Position numbers and translations under genes: made by a program
Source of the DNA: DSSB01 sp046346845
GTDB lineage: Bacteria > UBA10199 > DSSB01
Direction: 5' to 3'
NCBI GenBank assembly: GCA_046346845.1
Contig: JAXMHH010000002.1
Span: 310,001 to 374,000, forward strand
Length of the DNA: 64,000 nt
Shown: positions 1 through 8,448 of the stretch, piece by piece
Layout of the letters: every line of letters starts with the position of its first letter
Position numbering within the stretch: position 1 is the first letter of the stretch
Notes under the pieces: generated by a model
Seen by the model: only the letters and a program-made list of their open reading frames with translations
Told to the model about the DNA's origin: nothing
The model's database searches: none

Positions 1-510
1 CACGGCCAAGGCGCGGGCGATGCACAGGCGCTGCTGCTGCCCGCCGGACAGCTCCATCGCGCTCTTCTGCAGCTTGTCCTTGACCTCGTTCCAGAGGGCC
101 GCCTTCTTCAGGCTGGTCTCCGCGACCTCCTCCAGCCTGGAGCGGTCCGCCATGCCGTGCAGCTTGGGCCCAAACAGGACATTCTCGAGGATGCTCTTGG
201 GGAAAGGATTCGGCTTTTGAAAGACCATCCCGACCCGGCGGCGCAGCTCCACCAGGTTGACCGATTTGGAATAGACGCTCTCGCCGTCCAGCAGGACGTC
301 CCCCTGCACCCGAATCTCGTTGGAGATCTCCCCGATGCGGTTGATGGCCTTGATCAAGGTGGATTTGCCGCAGCCGGAGGGTCCGATGATGGCGGTCACC
401 TGCTTGTCGGGGATGTCCATGGACACCGAGAAGAGCGCCTGCTCGGGGCCGTAGAAATAATCCAGGCCCTGGACCAATACCTTGGTTTTTTTGACGGGAG
501 GGGAGTTCAT
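1..510 (-). CDS. pstB: Phosphate ABC transporter ATP-binding protein PstB (partial, C-terminus off window)
   Basis: This is the ATPase of the high-affinity phosphate importer PstSCAB; it powers inward phosphate transport at the inner membrane. The visible 170 codons contain the Walker A motif GPSGCGKST, a Q-loop in FQKPNPFP and the ABC signature LSGGQQQRL. The Walker B motif and the C-terminus lie beyond the left edge. The ATG at 510 is directly adjacent to the pstA stop codon, so the two are probably translationally coupled. It is the last visible gene of a pstS-pstC-pstA-pstB operon; phoU would be expected next but cannot be seen. The family assignment is secure. Confidence 0.97.
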   Translation of the reverse strand, partial: MNSPPVKKTKVLVQGLDYFYGPEQALFSVSMDIPDKQVTAIIGPSGCGKSTLIKAINRIGEISNEIRVQGDVLLDGESVYSKSVNLVELRRRVGMVFQKPNPFPKSILENVLFGPKLHGMADRSRLEEVAETSLKKAALWNEVKDKLQKSAMELSGGQQQRLCIARALAV

Positions 511-1440
511 TCAGCCTCGTCGCAGTCGTTTCCGGGAACGGACCCTCAGCAGGATCGCGCTCAGGTTGAGCAAAAAGGTCAGCGCCAGCAGCACCAGGGC
601 CGTACCGTATTGGAGGGGGCGGGTCAATTCGACATTGGTGGACTGGGTGGCGAGGATGTAGATGTGGTAGGCCAATTCCATGAACTGATCGAGGGGATTG
701 ACCATCGGGATCACTCCCCACAACTTCACCACCGGCAGGTGCGGCAGGTAATAGGCCGCCCCCGTAAAGAGGATCGGCGCCGTCTCGCCCGCCCCGCGGC
801 TGATGCTGAGAATCGAACCCGTCAGGATGCCGGGCAGGGCCTGGGGCAAGACCACCCGCCGCACCATCTGCCAACGGGTCGCTCCCAAGGCGTAGGCGGC
901 CTCGCGGTGGCTCTGCGGGACGGACTTGAGGGCCTCCTCGGTCGAGACGATGATCACGGGCAAGACCAGGACCGCCAGGGTGGCGGCGGCCCACAGTAGG
1001 GCAGGCTGGCCGAACAAGAGCCCAGTCTGCAGGACCCGGTCGAGATTCCTGCCGACGAAGAGGATGAAAAAACCCACGCCAAAGAGCCCGAAGACGATGG
1101 AAGGGACCCCGGCGAGGTTGTTGATCGCCGCGCGGATGAGGCGCTGGACCTTTCCATTGCCCGCATACTCGTTCAAATAAAGCGCGGCGGAAACGCCCAA
1201 GGGGAGGGCCATCAGGATCATCAGGAGGGTGATGGCGACCGTCCCGAAGATCGCGGGAAAAACCCCGCCATGCAACATGCCCTGTTCGGGGGCCTTGCTG
1301 AGAAAATCCCAGCTGAGGGTCCCCGCCCCTTCCTTGACGATGAAGAAGAGGATGAGGGCGAGGGCGAGCAGGACCAGGACGGCGCAGAGCCGGCACAGCG
1401 ATTCGAAGAAAATTCCCCGGTAATGCCGCGAGGCATTCAT
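511..1440 (-). CDS. pstA: Phosphate ABC transporter permease PstA
   Basis: This inner-membrane permease forms the phosphate channel together with PstC. The 309-residue product begins MNASRHYRGIFFES. It has an N-terminal membrane helix (about residues 15-40), further helices, and the cytoplasmic EAA-type loop around EAAYALGATRWQMVRRVVLPQALPG, written here only as landmarks E..G..L..P, which docks on PstB. The open frame extends much further upstream, but that extension only mirrors pstC in another frame. The chosen ATG at 1440 overlaps the pstC stop by four bases (ATGA), the usual coupling arrangement, and gives the normal family length. Confidence 0.95.
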   Translation of the reverse strand: MNASRHYRGIFFESLCRLCAVLVLLALALILFFIVKEGAGTLSWDFLSKAPEQGMLHGGVFPAIFGTVAITLLMILMALPLGVSAALYLNEYAGNGKVQRLIRAAINNLAGVPSIVFGLFGVGFFILFVGRNLDRVLQTGLLFGQPALLWAAATLAVLVLPVIIVSTEEALKSVPQSHREAAYALGATRWQMVRRVVLPQALPGILTGSILSISRGAGETAPILFTGAAYYLPHLPVVKLWGVIPMVNPLDQFMELAYHIYILATQSTNVELTRPLQYGTALVLLALTFLLNLSAILLRVRSRKRLRRG

Positions 1441-2453
1441 AGCCGCAACCTCCGCCGCATGCGCTCCACGATGATTTCGGCGATCAAATTGACGAAGAAG
1501 GTCATGGTGAACAGCACCGCTCCGACCAGGAACAGGGCGTAATATTCCTCGCTGCCCTGGGCGACCGCGCCGAGCTCGGAGGCGATGGTCGCGGTCATGG
1601 TGCGGACGCTGGAGAAGATATTCGCGGTGAAGACCGCCGCGTTGCCGGTGGCCATCAGGACGATCATGGTCTCGCCCAGGGCGCGGCCCATGCCCAATAG
1701 CACCGAGGCGGTGATCCCCGAGACCCCCGCCGGCAGGATGACCTTGCTCAGGGTCTCCCAGCGCGTGGCGCCCAAGCCATAGCTGGCCTCCCGCAACTCG
1801 TTGGGCACGGCGCGCAGGGCGTCCTCGGTCATGCTGGCGATCACCGGGATGATCACCAGCGAGACGCCCAGGGCCCCCACGAAGGCATTCAGGCGAAAAT
1901 CGGTGTGGAAGAGGCGCTGCACCGCCGTCGCGATCAAGGTGAGGGCGAGGAAACCGATCACGACGGTGGGAATCCCCGCGAGCAGCTCGATGGCGGGCTT
2001 GAGCCAATCCCGCACCCGCTTGGAGGCCAGCTCGGCCAGGTAGACCCCGCAGCCGATGCCGACCAGGGTCGAGAAAATCGTCGCCGGCAGGGCGACGAGA
2101 AAACTCCCCGCGATCAGCGGCATCAGCGAATATTTCGGGTTATCCCCCACCGGCTGCCACAGGAAGGCGAAGACCTCCCTGCCCTGCGCGTCGAAGGTCT
2201 TGTTGCCCAACAATTGCACGGGAGCGAGGGTCTGAAAGGCCTTCAGGCCCTCCTTAAACAGGAAGAAGAAGATCAGGGCGATGAGCAGGATGGCGAGGTA
2301 GCCGTTCGCCGCCAGAAAGAGGTGGACCAGGCCTTCCCACAGGCGCTGCCGTCCGTGGAAACGCCTGCCGGAACGCGGCTCCACCCGCGGTCCGGCGGAG
2401 GAGTTCCCGACCCGTTCGGGTTGTGGGACGATTTTTTCCAAAGCGCCTTCCAT
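1437..2453 (-). CDS. pstC: Phosphate ABC transporter permease PstC
   Basis: This is the second channel-forming subunit of the PstSCAB phosphate importer, 338 residues, near the family norm. A charged N-terminal stretch of about 45 residues precedes the first membrane helix (LFLAANGYLAILLIALIFF region). A periplasmic loop follows, then five more hydrophobic helices. The coupling loop reads LREASYGLGATRWE, matching the PstC/PstA EAA motif. It sits 36 bases after pstS and overlaps pstA by four bases. The gap after pstS shows no clear intrinsic terminator, so co-transcription with pstS is likely. Confidence 0.95.
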   Translation of the reverse strand: MEGALEKIVPQPERVGNSSAGPRVEPRSGRRFHGRQRLWEGLVHLFLAANGYLAILLIALIFFFLFKEGLKAFQTLAPVQLLGNKTFDAQGREVFAFLWQPVGDNPKYSLMPLIAGSFLVALPATIFSTLVGIGCGVYLAELASKRVRDWLKPAIELLAGIPTVVIGFLALTLIATAVQRLFHTDFRLNAFVGALGVSLVIIPVIASMTEDALRAVPNELREASYGLGATRWETLSKVILPAGVSGITASVLLGMGRALGETMIVLMATGNAAVFTANIFSSVRTMTATIASELGAVAQGSEEYYALFLVGAVLFTMTFFVNLIAEIIVERMRRRLRL

Positions 2454-2489
2454 ATACGGGGATCCCTCGGGCTTCGCAAGAAAGCATCC

Positions 2490-3449
2490 CTATTTGGCGG
2501 GCGGGGTGTTTTGCGCCGCGGCCGTGCCTCCGCCGAGCGGGACGTAGCCAACTTCGCCGACGATCTGCTGCCCCCCCTGGGCCAGGATCCAGTCGATGAA
2601 GGCCTTGGTCTCGCCGGTGGGGGCATTGAGGGTGTAGATATAGAGGCTGCGGGACAGCGGGTACTTCATGCTGCGGATCGCCTCCATATCCAGCTTGCCT
2701 TCCGGGGTCAGGGGGCTGATCGCGGCGGACTGATCGTCCTTCTTGAGGGGCAATAATTTCAGGCTGGAACGCGTCTCAAAGTAGGCGTCGCCGCCGTAGC
2801 CGATGCCGCGCGGGTCGCGGGCCAGGGCCTCGGCGATCGCCGCGGTGCCCGGCATGGTCTGGCAATCCGGCGCGTAGTCTTGGTTGCCGAGGACGTGTTC
2901 CTTGAAGAAAACATAGGTCCCGCTATTCGACTCGCGGCAATAGCGAATGATCTTCCCTTCGTTCCCGCCCACTTCCTTCCAGTCGTTGTACTTGCCGGTG
3001 TAGATATCCTTCAATTGGGCGAGGCTCAATTCCTTGAGAGGGTTGCTCGCGCTGACCACCACCGCGAGGCCGTCATAGGCCACCGCGAATTCCTGGATCT
3101 GCCCGCCCTGGGCCTGGGCCTTCTCTTTCTCCTGCGCCTTGAGCGGACGGCTGGAATTGGCGATGTCGGTGGTGCCGTTGATCAGCGCGGCGATGCCGGT
3201 GCCGCTGCCGCCACCCGTGACCTGGATGGTCGTCCCGGGGTGCTCCTTCATGTAGACCTCGGCCCAGCGCTGAGCCAGGTTGACCATGGTGTCGGAACCC
3301 TTGACGGTGATGTTCTTTTCCGATTTCGCGGCCGGTGGAGGAGCGGAGGCCTCGCCCCCGCCCTTTTTTTCCGGCCCGCCACAGGCGGCCAAAACCGGGA
3401 TAAGGGCAAGGAGGAAGGTGCGGAGCAGAGCGGGGCTTTTGAGCTTCAT
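2490..3449 (-). CDS. pstS: Periplasmic phosphate-binding lipoprotein PstS
   Basis: PstS captures phosphate outside the inner membrane and delivers it to PstCA. The 319-residue product starts MKLKSPALLRTF and has a lipobox LAAC with the lipidated cysteine at residue 23. The phosphate-binding fold follows: GSDTMVNLAQRWAE near the N-terminus, GGGSGTGIAALINGTTDIANS in pieces, and a C-terminal PLSRSLYIY segment. The frame is open further upstream, but an AGGAGA ribosome site lies a few bases before the ATG at 3449 and the signal peptide starts there. A two-repeat Pho box and a -10 element lie immediately upstream, so induction by PhoB under phosphate limitation is expected. Confidence 0.96.
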   Translation of the reverse strand: MKLKSPALLRTFLLALIPVLAACGGPEKKGGGEASAPPPAAKSEKNITVKGSDTMVNLAQRWAEVYMKEHPGTTIQVTGGGSGTGIAALINGTTDIANSSRPLKAQEKEKAQAQGGQIQEFAVAYDGLAVVVSASNPLKELSLAQLKDIYTGKYNDWKEVGGNEGKIIRYCRESNSGTYVFFKEHVLGNQDYAPDCQTMPGTAAIAEALARDPRGIGYGGDAYFETRSSLKLLPLKKDDQSAAISPLTPEGKLDMEAIRSMKYPLSRSLYIYTLNAPTGETKAFIDWILAQGGQQIVGEVGYVPLGGGTAAAQNTPPAK

Positions 3450-3480
3450 AGTGTCTCCTAGGCTAGAACGATGCCCACCC

Positions 3481-3513
3481 TTTAAAGCCCCTTCGGTGAC
3501 GATTGTGTGACGG
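3481..3513 (-). promoter_or_regulatory. Pho box and -10 element of the pstSCAB promoter
   Basis: Read on the minus strand, 3513-3496 is CCGTCAC-ACAA-TCGTCAC. This is two GTCA-cored 7-mers separated by four A-rich bases, with the cores repeating every 11 bases. It matches the architecture of the known Pho box (CTGTCAT, four bases, CTGTCAT). A TTTAAA hexamer at 3486-3481 lies nine bases downstream, the expected place for the -10 of a PhoB-activated promoter lacking a -35. The predicted start of transcription would be about 25 bases before the pstS ATG. phoB and phoR lie directly upstream. Confidence 0.7.
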
Positions 3514-3583
3514 AGTCCCTGCGTTTCCGTGAATAATAGCCAGGTGGGTGATCTGGGAATTGTAAGTGGAAAAGAAAGGGGAA

Positions 3584-5335
3584 TTAGGCGTCCGCCGCGG
3601 CGGGAAAGGCACCCGGCACCCGGAAGGAAAAGGTCGAGCCCTCCTCTTCCCGGCTCTCGACGCGGATCTCTCCGCCCAGCAGCTGCACCAGGTGCTTGAC
3701 GATGGCGAGGCCCAGTCCGGTGCTGCCCTCCTGCCGGGAGCGGGATTTGTCGATCCGGTAAAAGCGCTCGAAGATCCTCTCCAGTTGATGCGCGGGAATT
3801 CCGATGCCCCGATCCCGCACCCAAAATAAGGCGTCCTTCCCGCGGCGCTCGCAGTGCAGCTCCACGGGGGTGCCCGGCCTGCCGTATTTGATCGCGTTGT
3901 CGACCAGGTTGTTCAGGATATGGCTGAGCGCCATCCGGTCACAAAACACGACCGCGTCCTCCGGCTCGATCCTCACCTCCACGGTCATGTGGTTCTTTTT
4001 GAGCAAGGCATCGTGGAGGTCGAGGATCTCCCCGAAGTGCTCAGCCACCTTGAAGCGCTCGGGACGGAGGATGAATTGCTGGCTCTCGATCTCGCTCAAA
4101 CGCAGCAGGTCCTCGACCAATTTATTCAGGCGGCGCGCGTTGGAATCGATGATCGAGAGGAAGGTCTTGGCCTGATCGGGTTCTCGAATGGCCCCGTCCA
4201 GCAGGGTCTCCACGTAGCCTTGGATGGAGGTCAAGGGGGTTTTTAATTCGTGGGAGACGTTGGCCACGAAATCGCGCCGCACCCGCTCCAGGCGGCGCAG
4301 CTTCGTGATGTCGTACATGACGAGGATGGCCCCGAAGGGCTGGGCCGGGCCAGCGAAGGGGGTGGCCTGCACCAGCAAGTGGCGTTCCTGGCCTTCCTGT
4401 AGGACGCGAAGCTCGCAATCCTCGATCTCCTGACCGCTCATGCTGCGCTCCACGACGGACTGCAGGTCGGCGTTGCGAATGACCTCGATGGGCGATTTCC
4501 CCAGGGCGCCTTGGTCCAGGTTGAAGAGGCGACGCAGCGCGGGGTTGAAGAGCAGGATGTTCCCCTCGGCATTGAGGACGATCACGCCCTCCTGCATCGT
4601 GTCGAGGATCGCCCTCAGCCGGTCCCGCTCTTCCCCCAATTCGCGGAACCTCTGCTCCCACTCCGCAGCCAAGGTGTTGAGTGCCAGGCCCAAACGCCCT
4701 ACTTCATCTTCCTTGGACACCAGGATCCTCGGGGCAAAATCCAACTTTCCCAGGCTGCGCAGCATCCGCTGAAAATTATCCAAGACCAGGCGCTCCCGCC
4801 GCGACATCGCGAGGTAGAAGGCCAGGCTGAGCAGGACCAGGCCTCCCGTCCCAAGCCAAAGGATGGCGCGCAGGCGGTCGAGCAGGGATTGGAGATGGCG
4901 CGTGGCGACGCCGACGCGCAGGACGAAATCTTCCGTGGGCTTGGCGAAAAAGAGCATCTGCCCCGAATTTTTCCCGGTGTCGCGCCAAGCCATGGCTTGG
5001 CCCGAGGCCACCGCCCGGCTGACTTCGGGCCCCCTCAGTTCCACGCCTAGGGAATCGGCCACGAAGCCGCCGTCCAACTCGAAGAGACTCAGGCGATAGG
5101 GGGTGGCTTGCGCCCAACGCTGCAACTTCTCCTGGAGGCCCGGCTGGGGGCCCTTGCCCGCCTTCCAACCCGCCAGGCGAGGCGAAACCTCGTTCCACTC
5201 GTTCTGCAAACCCTGGCGGGCATTGGAGAGGAGCAGGTCCTCTACAAAGCGGATCAGCAAATAATCACCCGCGAACAGGGCCAGAAAAACCACGGTCAGG
5301 TAGGCGAGGAAGATTTTTCCGGAAAGCCGGGCCAT
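3584..5335 (-). CDS. phoR: Phosphate-regulon sensor histidine kinase PhoR
   Basis: This membrane histidine kinase phosphorylates PhoB when phosphate is scarce, under negative control from the Pst transporter. The 583-residue protein has a first membrane helix at about residues 8-30 and an extracytoplasmic domain of about 120 residues. A second helix lies at about 155-178, followed by a HAMP-like linker, a PAS domain (DTMQEGVIVLNAEGNILLF in part) and a HisKA domain with phospho-acceptor H362 in VSHELKTP. An HATPase follows, with N-box VDNAIKYG, G1 DRGIGIP and G2 GLGLAIV. The sizeable sensor domain is larger than in E. coli PhoR. It starts 11 bases after phoB and is followed by the Pho-box promoter of pstS. 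Confidence 0.93.
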   Translation of the reverse strand: MARLSGKIFLAYLTVVFLALFAGDYLLIRFVEDLLLSNARQGLQNEWNEVSPRLAGWKAGKGPQPGLQEKLQRWAQATPYRLSLFELDGGFVADSLGVELRGPEVSRAVASGQAMAWRDTGKNSGQMLFFAKPTEDFVLRVGVATRHLQSLLDRLRAILWLGTGGLVLLSLAFYLAMSRRERLVLDNFQRMLRSLGKLDFAPRILVSKEDEVGRLGLALNTLAAEWEQRFRELGEERDRLRAILDTMQEGVIVLNAEGNILLFNPALRRLFNLDQGALGKSPIEVIRNADLQSVVERSMSGQEIEDCELRVLQEGQERHLLVQATPFAGPAQPFGAILVMYDITKLRRLERVRRDFVANVSHELKTPLTSIQGYVETLLDGAIREPDQAKTFLSIIDSNARRLNKLVEDLLRLSEIESQQFILRPERFKVAEHFGEILDLHDALLKKNHMTVEVRIEPEDAVVFCDRMALSHILNNLVDNAIKYGRPGTPVELHCERRGKDALFWVRDRGIGIPAHQLERIFERFYRIDKSRSRQEGSTGLGLAIVKHLVQLLGGEIRVESREEEGSTFSFRVPGAFPAAADA

Positions 5336-5346
5336 CAGAATGCCGC

Positions 5347-6048
5347 CTAGGGTTTTTCTCGAAACCGGTAGCCGATGCCGCGGACGGTTTCGAGGTAGTT
5401 CTCAAACTTGCCCAATTTTTCCCGCAGCCGTTTGACATGAGTGTCGACGGTTCGGGTGGTGACGAAGGCGTCATAGCCCCAGACCTTGTCGAGCAGGGTG
5501 TCCCGGGTCTGCACCCGGCCCTTGGTTTCCAGCAGGTACTGGAGCAGCTTGAACTCGATGGCGGTCAGCTCGATCTCCTTGCCGGCCAGGCTCACCTTGT
5601 GCCGAGCCAAGTCGACGACCAGGTCCCCGAATTGGATTTGCCGTTCCGCCTCGCCCGCCTCGGCCTTGTGGCCGCGGCGCAGCACCGCCTTGGCTCGCAG
5701 CAGGAGCTCGCGCGGGCTGAAGGGCTTGGTCAGGTAATCGTCCGCGCCCAACTCGAAGCCGACGACCTTGTCGATCTCCTCGCCCTTGGCGGTGAGCATG
5801 ATGATGGGGATGGTCTTGGTGTCTTGCCCGCCCTTCAGGGTACGGCAGACCTCGAAGCCGTCCATGCCGGGGAGCATGAGGTCGAGGACGATGAGGTCGG
5901 GCCTTTTCTCGCGCGCCTTTTTCAGGCCCTCCGCCCCGTTGGAACAGGCCTCGACGCGGAACCCGCCTTGCTGAAAATGAAAGGCGAGCAGCTGTTGGAT
6001 ATCGGCCTCGTCCTCGATGATCAAAACCTTCAAGCCTTCGGGCGCCAT
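5347..6048 (-). CDS. phoB: Phosphate-regulon response regulator PhoB
   Basis: This OmpR/PhoB-family transcription factor binds Pho boxes when phosphorylated. The product from the chosen ATG is 233 residues, close to the family norm. The receiver domain has acidic residues E12-D13, the phospho-acceptor D56 in VLDLMLPG, and the TKPF lysine. The C-terminal winged helix contains LTAIEFKLLQYLLE and ends GYRFREKP. The frame is open to 6120 and another ATG exists at 6054. I chose 6048 because a GAGG lies nine bases upstream of it. It forms an operon with phoR (11-base gap). No Pho box was seen in its own upstream spacer. Confidence 0.93.
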   Translation of the reverse strand: MAPEGLKVLIIEDEADIQQLLAFHFQQGGFRVEACSNGAEGLKKAREKRPDLIVLDLMLPGMDGFEVCRTLKGGQDTKTIPIIMLTAKGEEIDKVVGFELGADDYLTKPFSPRELLLRAKAVLRRGHKAEAGEAERQIQFGDLVVDLARHKVSLAGKEIELTAIEFKLLQYLLETKGRVQTRDTLLDKVWGYDAFVTTRTVDTHVKRLREKLGKFENYLETVRGIGYRFREKP

Positions 6049-6536
6049 GGGCATGAACCTCGACTGGGAAATTAACTTCGGCGGCAGCATGATCGAGGAA
6101 CAGGAAATTTCCAACCGCAAATTATCAGGACAAAGCTCATCCGCTAGGAGCGGAAGCGGCGGCGCGGCCGTGTCTGCGAAGGACGCGCAAAAAAAGATCA
6201 GAGCGGATGAAGGCTCTCACCTTATCCACTCCGACCCGGGGGCACACTTGATATTTTTTTTTGGTTCCGGGAATTTTTTTTCTTTCCCGGCGGCGTCATC
6301 GACGCACGCTTTAAGATAATGCAGGCCATGTGCCAAATTTAGAAAAATTTATTAACTATATGAAAATATACAATAAATTATTTTAATGCCCATTGATTTG
6401 CTAAATTTTATATGATATATATTTTATAATTTAGATTAATTTATATAATAAATTTTAATTGCTGTAATAAGGGCCGCCGGGCCGGGCCCCCTGTAATTGC
6501 GGGGTCGAGGCGAAGGCGCTACAGTTTTTCTTCCTC
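6049..6536. other. Divergent intergenic spacer between phoB and the FIST gene
   Basis: No gene is visible in this 488-base spacer. From left to right it holds a 9-base inverted repeat (TCATCCGCT near 6138 and AGCGGATGA near 6202), a single DnaA-box-like TTATCCACT at 6222-6230, and a 7-bp hairpin CCGGGAA/TTCCCGG at 6267-6290 embedded in T-runs. An extreme AT island follows at 6337-6460. A weak promoter for the FIST gene may be TTGCGG (6497) and TACAGT (6520), spaced 17 bases, which would leave a leader of only a few bases. Confidence 0.6.
6337..6460. other. Extremely AT-rich island (about 10 % GC)
   Basis: By hand count only 13 of 124 bases are G or C, against roughly two thirds in the flanking genes. 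It has no open reading frame of note and consists of overlapping TTTATA, AATTTA and ATATAT words with imperfect palindromes. It lies between the divergent phoB and FIST genes. Its function is unknown; candidates are a DNA-unwinding element, an UP-element-rich promoter region, a nucleoid-protein site or a remnant of an insertion. Confidence 0.75.
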
Positions 6537-7736
6537 ATGATGGATTCAGGCATGCAATGGACCTCCACCCTCTCCTCCGCCGGCGACTTGGACCAGGCCA
6601 TCGCGGAGGTCGCGGAAAAAATCTCAGGCTCCTTGGCGGGAAGGCCCCCGGACCTCGCCATCGCCTTCCTCTCCGGCTATGCGAGCGGCGATACCGTGCA
6701 CCTCCCCACCCAGCTGCGCCGGCACCTCGCCTTCCGCAATTTGCTAGGATGCACGGCCGGTGGGGTCATCGGCGGCGGCGAGGAAGTGGAGCAGGCCCCC
6801 GCCCTCTCGCTGACGGCGGCCCTCTTGCCCGGGGTGGAATTGCGTGGCTTCCATCTCCCGACCGAGGCCATTCCCAGGCTTTCGGCGGAACCCAAGGCCT
6901 GGACCGAGGCGGTCCGCGCCATCCCGGAGGAACACCCTCATTTTTTGCTGCTGGCGGATCCCTTCAGCTTCGACACCCCCAACTTCCTGCTCGGCCTGGA
7001 CCGCCACTTCCCCGCGTCAAAAAAAATCGGCGGACTGGCCAGCGGCGCCGTGCAGCGCGGATTCAACCGCTTGTTCTTGAACCAAGAGACCTACGACACC
7101 GGCATCGTCGGCCTCGCGCTCGCGGGGAACTTGGAGCTCGACACCCTGGTGGCGCAGGGCTGCCGGCCGATCGGCCACCCCATGTTCGTCACCCGCTGCC
7201 AGCAGAACCTCCTGCGGGAATTGGATGGCAAGCCGCCCTCGGCGGTGCTGCAAACGCTCTACCATGGCCTGGCGCCGAGGGATCAGGAGCTGTTTCGGCA
7301 ATCGCTGTTCCTGGGCCTGGTGATGCGCGAGGCGCAGCGCGAGTACCGCCACGGGGACTTTTTAATCCGAAACATCCTGGGCCTCGATGAATCGCGCGAG
7401 GCCCTCGTGGTAGGCGCGGCGCTGCGGGAAGGCCAGGTCGTGCAGTTTCACCTGCGGGACGCCCAGACCTCCAGCGAAGACCTCAATGCCATGTTGATCC
7501 GCTACAAGACCGAGCAATTGGGCCACCAGCCTCCCGCCGGCGCCCTGCTCTTTTCCTGTCTGGGCCGCGGCGCGGCCCTGTTCGGGGTGCCCAACCACGA
7601 CTCGGAGCTGTTCCGGCGCTTCGCCGGCGAGGTGCCCCTGGGCGGCTTTTTCTGCAATGGCGAAATCGGCCCCGTTCAGGGGCACAGCTACCTGCACGGC
7701 TACACCAGCTCCTTCGGGATCTTCCGGCCGAAATAA
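6537..7736 (+). CDS. FIST-domain sensory protein
   Basis: FIST proteins are predicted small-ligand sensors, often linked to signal transduction. The 399-residue product has the FIST N domain (LAIAFLSGYASGD, then NLLGCTAGGVIGGGEEVE in part) and the FIST_C domain. The latter contains FLIRNILGLDES and ends in ALLFSCLGRGAALFG, GGFFCNGEIGPV and HGYTSSFGIFRP, the standard C-terminal signature. There is no signal peptide or membrane helix, so it is cytosolic. The first ATG is at 6537; the ATG at 6552 (MQWTSTLS) matches the usual family start and is a good alternative. Neither has a clear Shine-Dalgarno site. It converges on the methyltransferase gene with a four-base gap. Confidence 0.88.
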   Translation: MMDSGMQWTSTLSSAGDLDQAIAEVAEKISGSLAGRPPDLAIAFLSGYASGDTVHLPTQLRRHLAFRNLLGCTAGGVIGGGEEVEQAPALSLTAALLPGVELRGFHLPTEAIPRLSAEPKAWTEAVRAIPEEHPHFLLLADPFSFDTPNFLLGLDRHFPASKKIGGLASGAVQRGFNRLFLNQETYDTGIVGLALAGNLELDTLVAQGCRPIGHPMFVTRCQQNLLRELDGKPPSAVLQTLYHGLAPRDQELFRQSLFLGLVMREAQREYRHGDFLIRNILGLDESREALVVGAALREGQVVQFHLRDAQTSSEDLNAMLIRYKTEQLGHQPPAGALLFSCLGRGAALFGVPNHDSELFRRFAGEVPLGGFFCNGEIGPVQGHSYLHGYTSSFGIFRPK

Positions 7737-7740
7737 GCGG

Positions 7741-8355
7741 CTAGGGCGACGCACTCCCCAGCGAGTAATAGGCGAGAATTTTGGGCTCCTTCGGCAGGTA
7801 GGCCTGGCGCAATTCCCTGATCCGGAACCCCGCGTCCGCGAGCCCCTTGGGGATGTCGCGATCGAGGTGACAGCCATCGAACAGGAATTTCTGCACCGGG
7901 GTGAGGCGGTGCTGCCAGGCCTGCACCTTCGGGTCGCGGCTCAGGCCGTGCTCGAGAAAGTAGAGCCTTCCCTCGGGCCGCAACACCCGGCGCAATTCGG
8001 CGAGGGTCGCCGCCAGGTCGGCCACGCTGCAGAGCGTGAAAGTGCTGACCACGGCGTCGAAACTCCGGTCGGCAAAGGCCAAGGAATTGCCGGTGAAGGG
8101 ATGGATTTCCAAGGGCAGGAACGAGCGCTTGATCCGCGCTTGCGCCATGGCAAGCATGCCCGGATTGGGATCGAAGACGGCCAGGCGCCGCACCCCCTTT
8201 GGGTAGTGCGGGAGATTCAACCCCGTCCCAAAGCCGATCTCGAGGACCTCGCCCCGCACCGGCGCCAGCAATTCCCGGCGCAAGGCCGAGACCGACTCTT
8301 GCCCGCAGGCGAATTCCACGATCCGGGGAAACAGATAACGCCGGTAGATTCCCAT
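7741..8355 (-). CDS. Class I SAM-dependent methyltransferase
   Basis: This is a 204-residue soluble methyltransferase with a Rossmann fold. Motif I is VLEIGFGTGLNL, followed by an acidic strand end FDPNPGML, motif II FDAVVSTFTLCSV and motif III LRPEGRLYFLEHG. The overall pattern resembles the Methyltransf_11 group that includes METTL7-like and phospholipid N-methyltransferase-like proteins. The acceptor cannot be read from the sequence. It ends four bases from the convergent FIST gene. The start at 8355 gives a natural N-terminus (MGIYRRYLFPRIVE). Confidence 0.85.
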   Translation of the reverse strand: MGIYRRYLFPRIVEFACGQESVSALRRELLAPVRGEVLEIGFGTGLNLPHYPKGVRRLAVFDPNPGMLAMAQARIKRSFLPLEIHPFTGNSLAFADRSFDAVVSTFTLCSVADLAATLAELRRVLRPEGRLYFLEHGLSRDPKVQAWQHRLTPVQKFLFDGCHLDRDIPKGLADAGFRIRELRQAYLPKEPKILAYYSLGSASP

Positions 8356-8448
8356 CGCTTCCCAAGCAACCCTTCCCCCTCGGTTCCGATAGGAGGGGGA
8401 TAAATCCTACAACGGGCTCGGAGCTTCCTCAAACCTAAGGAGGACAAG

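Noticed and set aside
2454..2489. Attenuator hairpin between pstS and pstC
   Set aside because: The 36-base gap has a short GC-rich inverted stretch but no convincing stem with a T-run.
6267..6290. Rho-independent terminator
   Set aside because: The 7-bp stem CCGGGAA/TTCCCGG has no T-run after it on either transcribed strand in the right place, and no gene ends nearby.
6222..6460. Replication origin
   Set aside because: Only one DnaA-box-like site was found and no dnaA, dnaN, gidA or similar neighbour is present. It is kept as an open question, not a feature.
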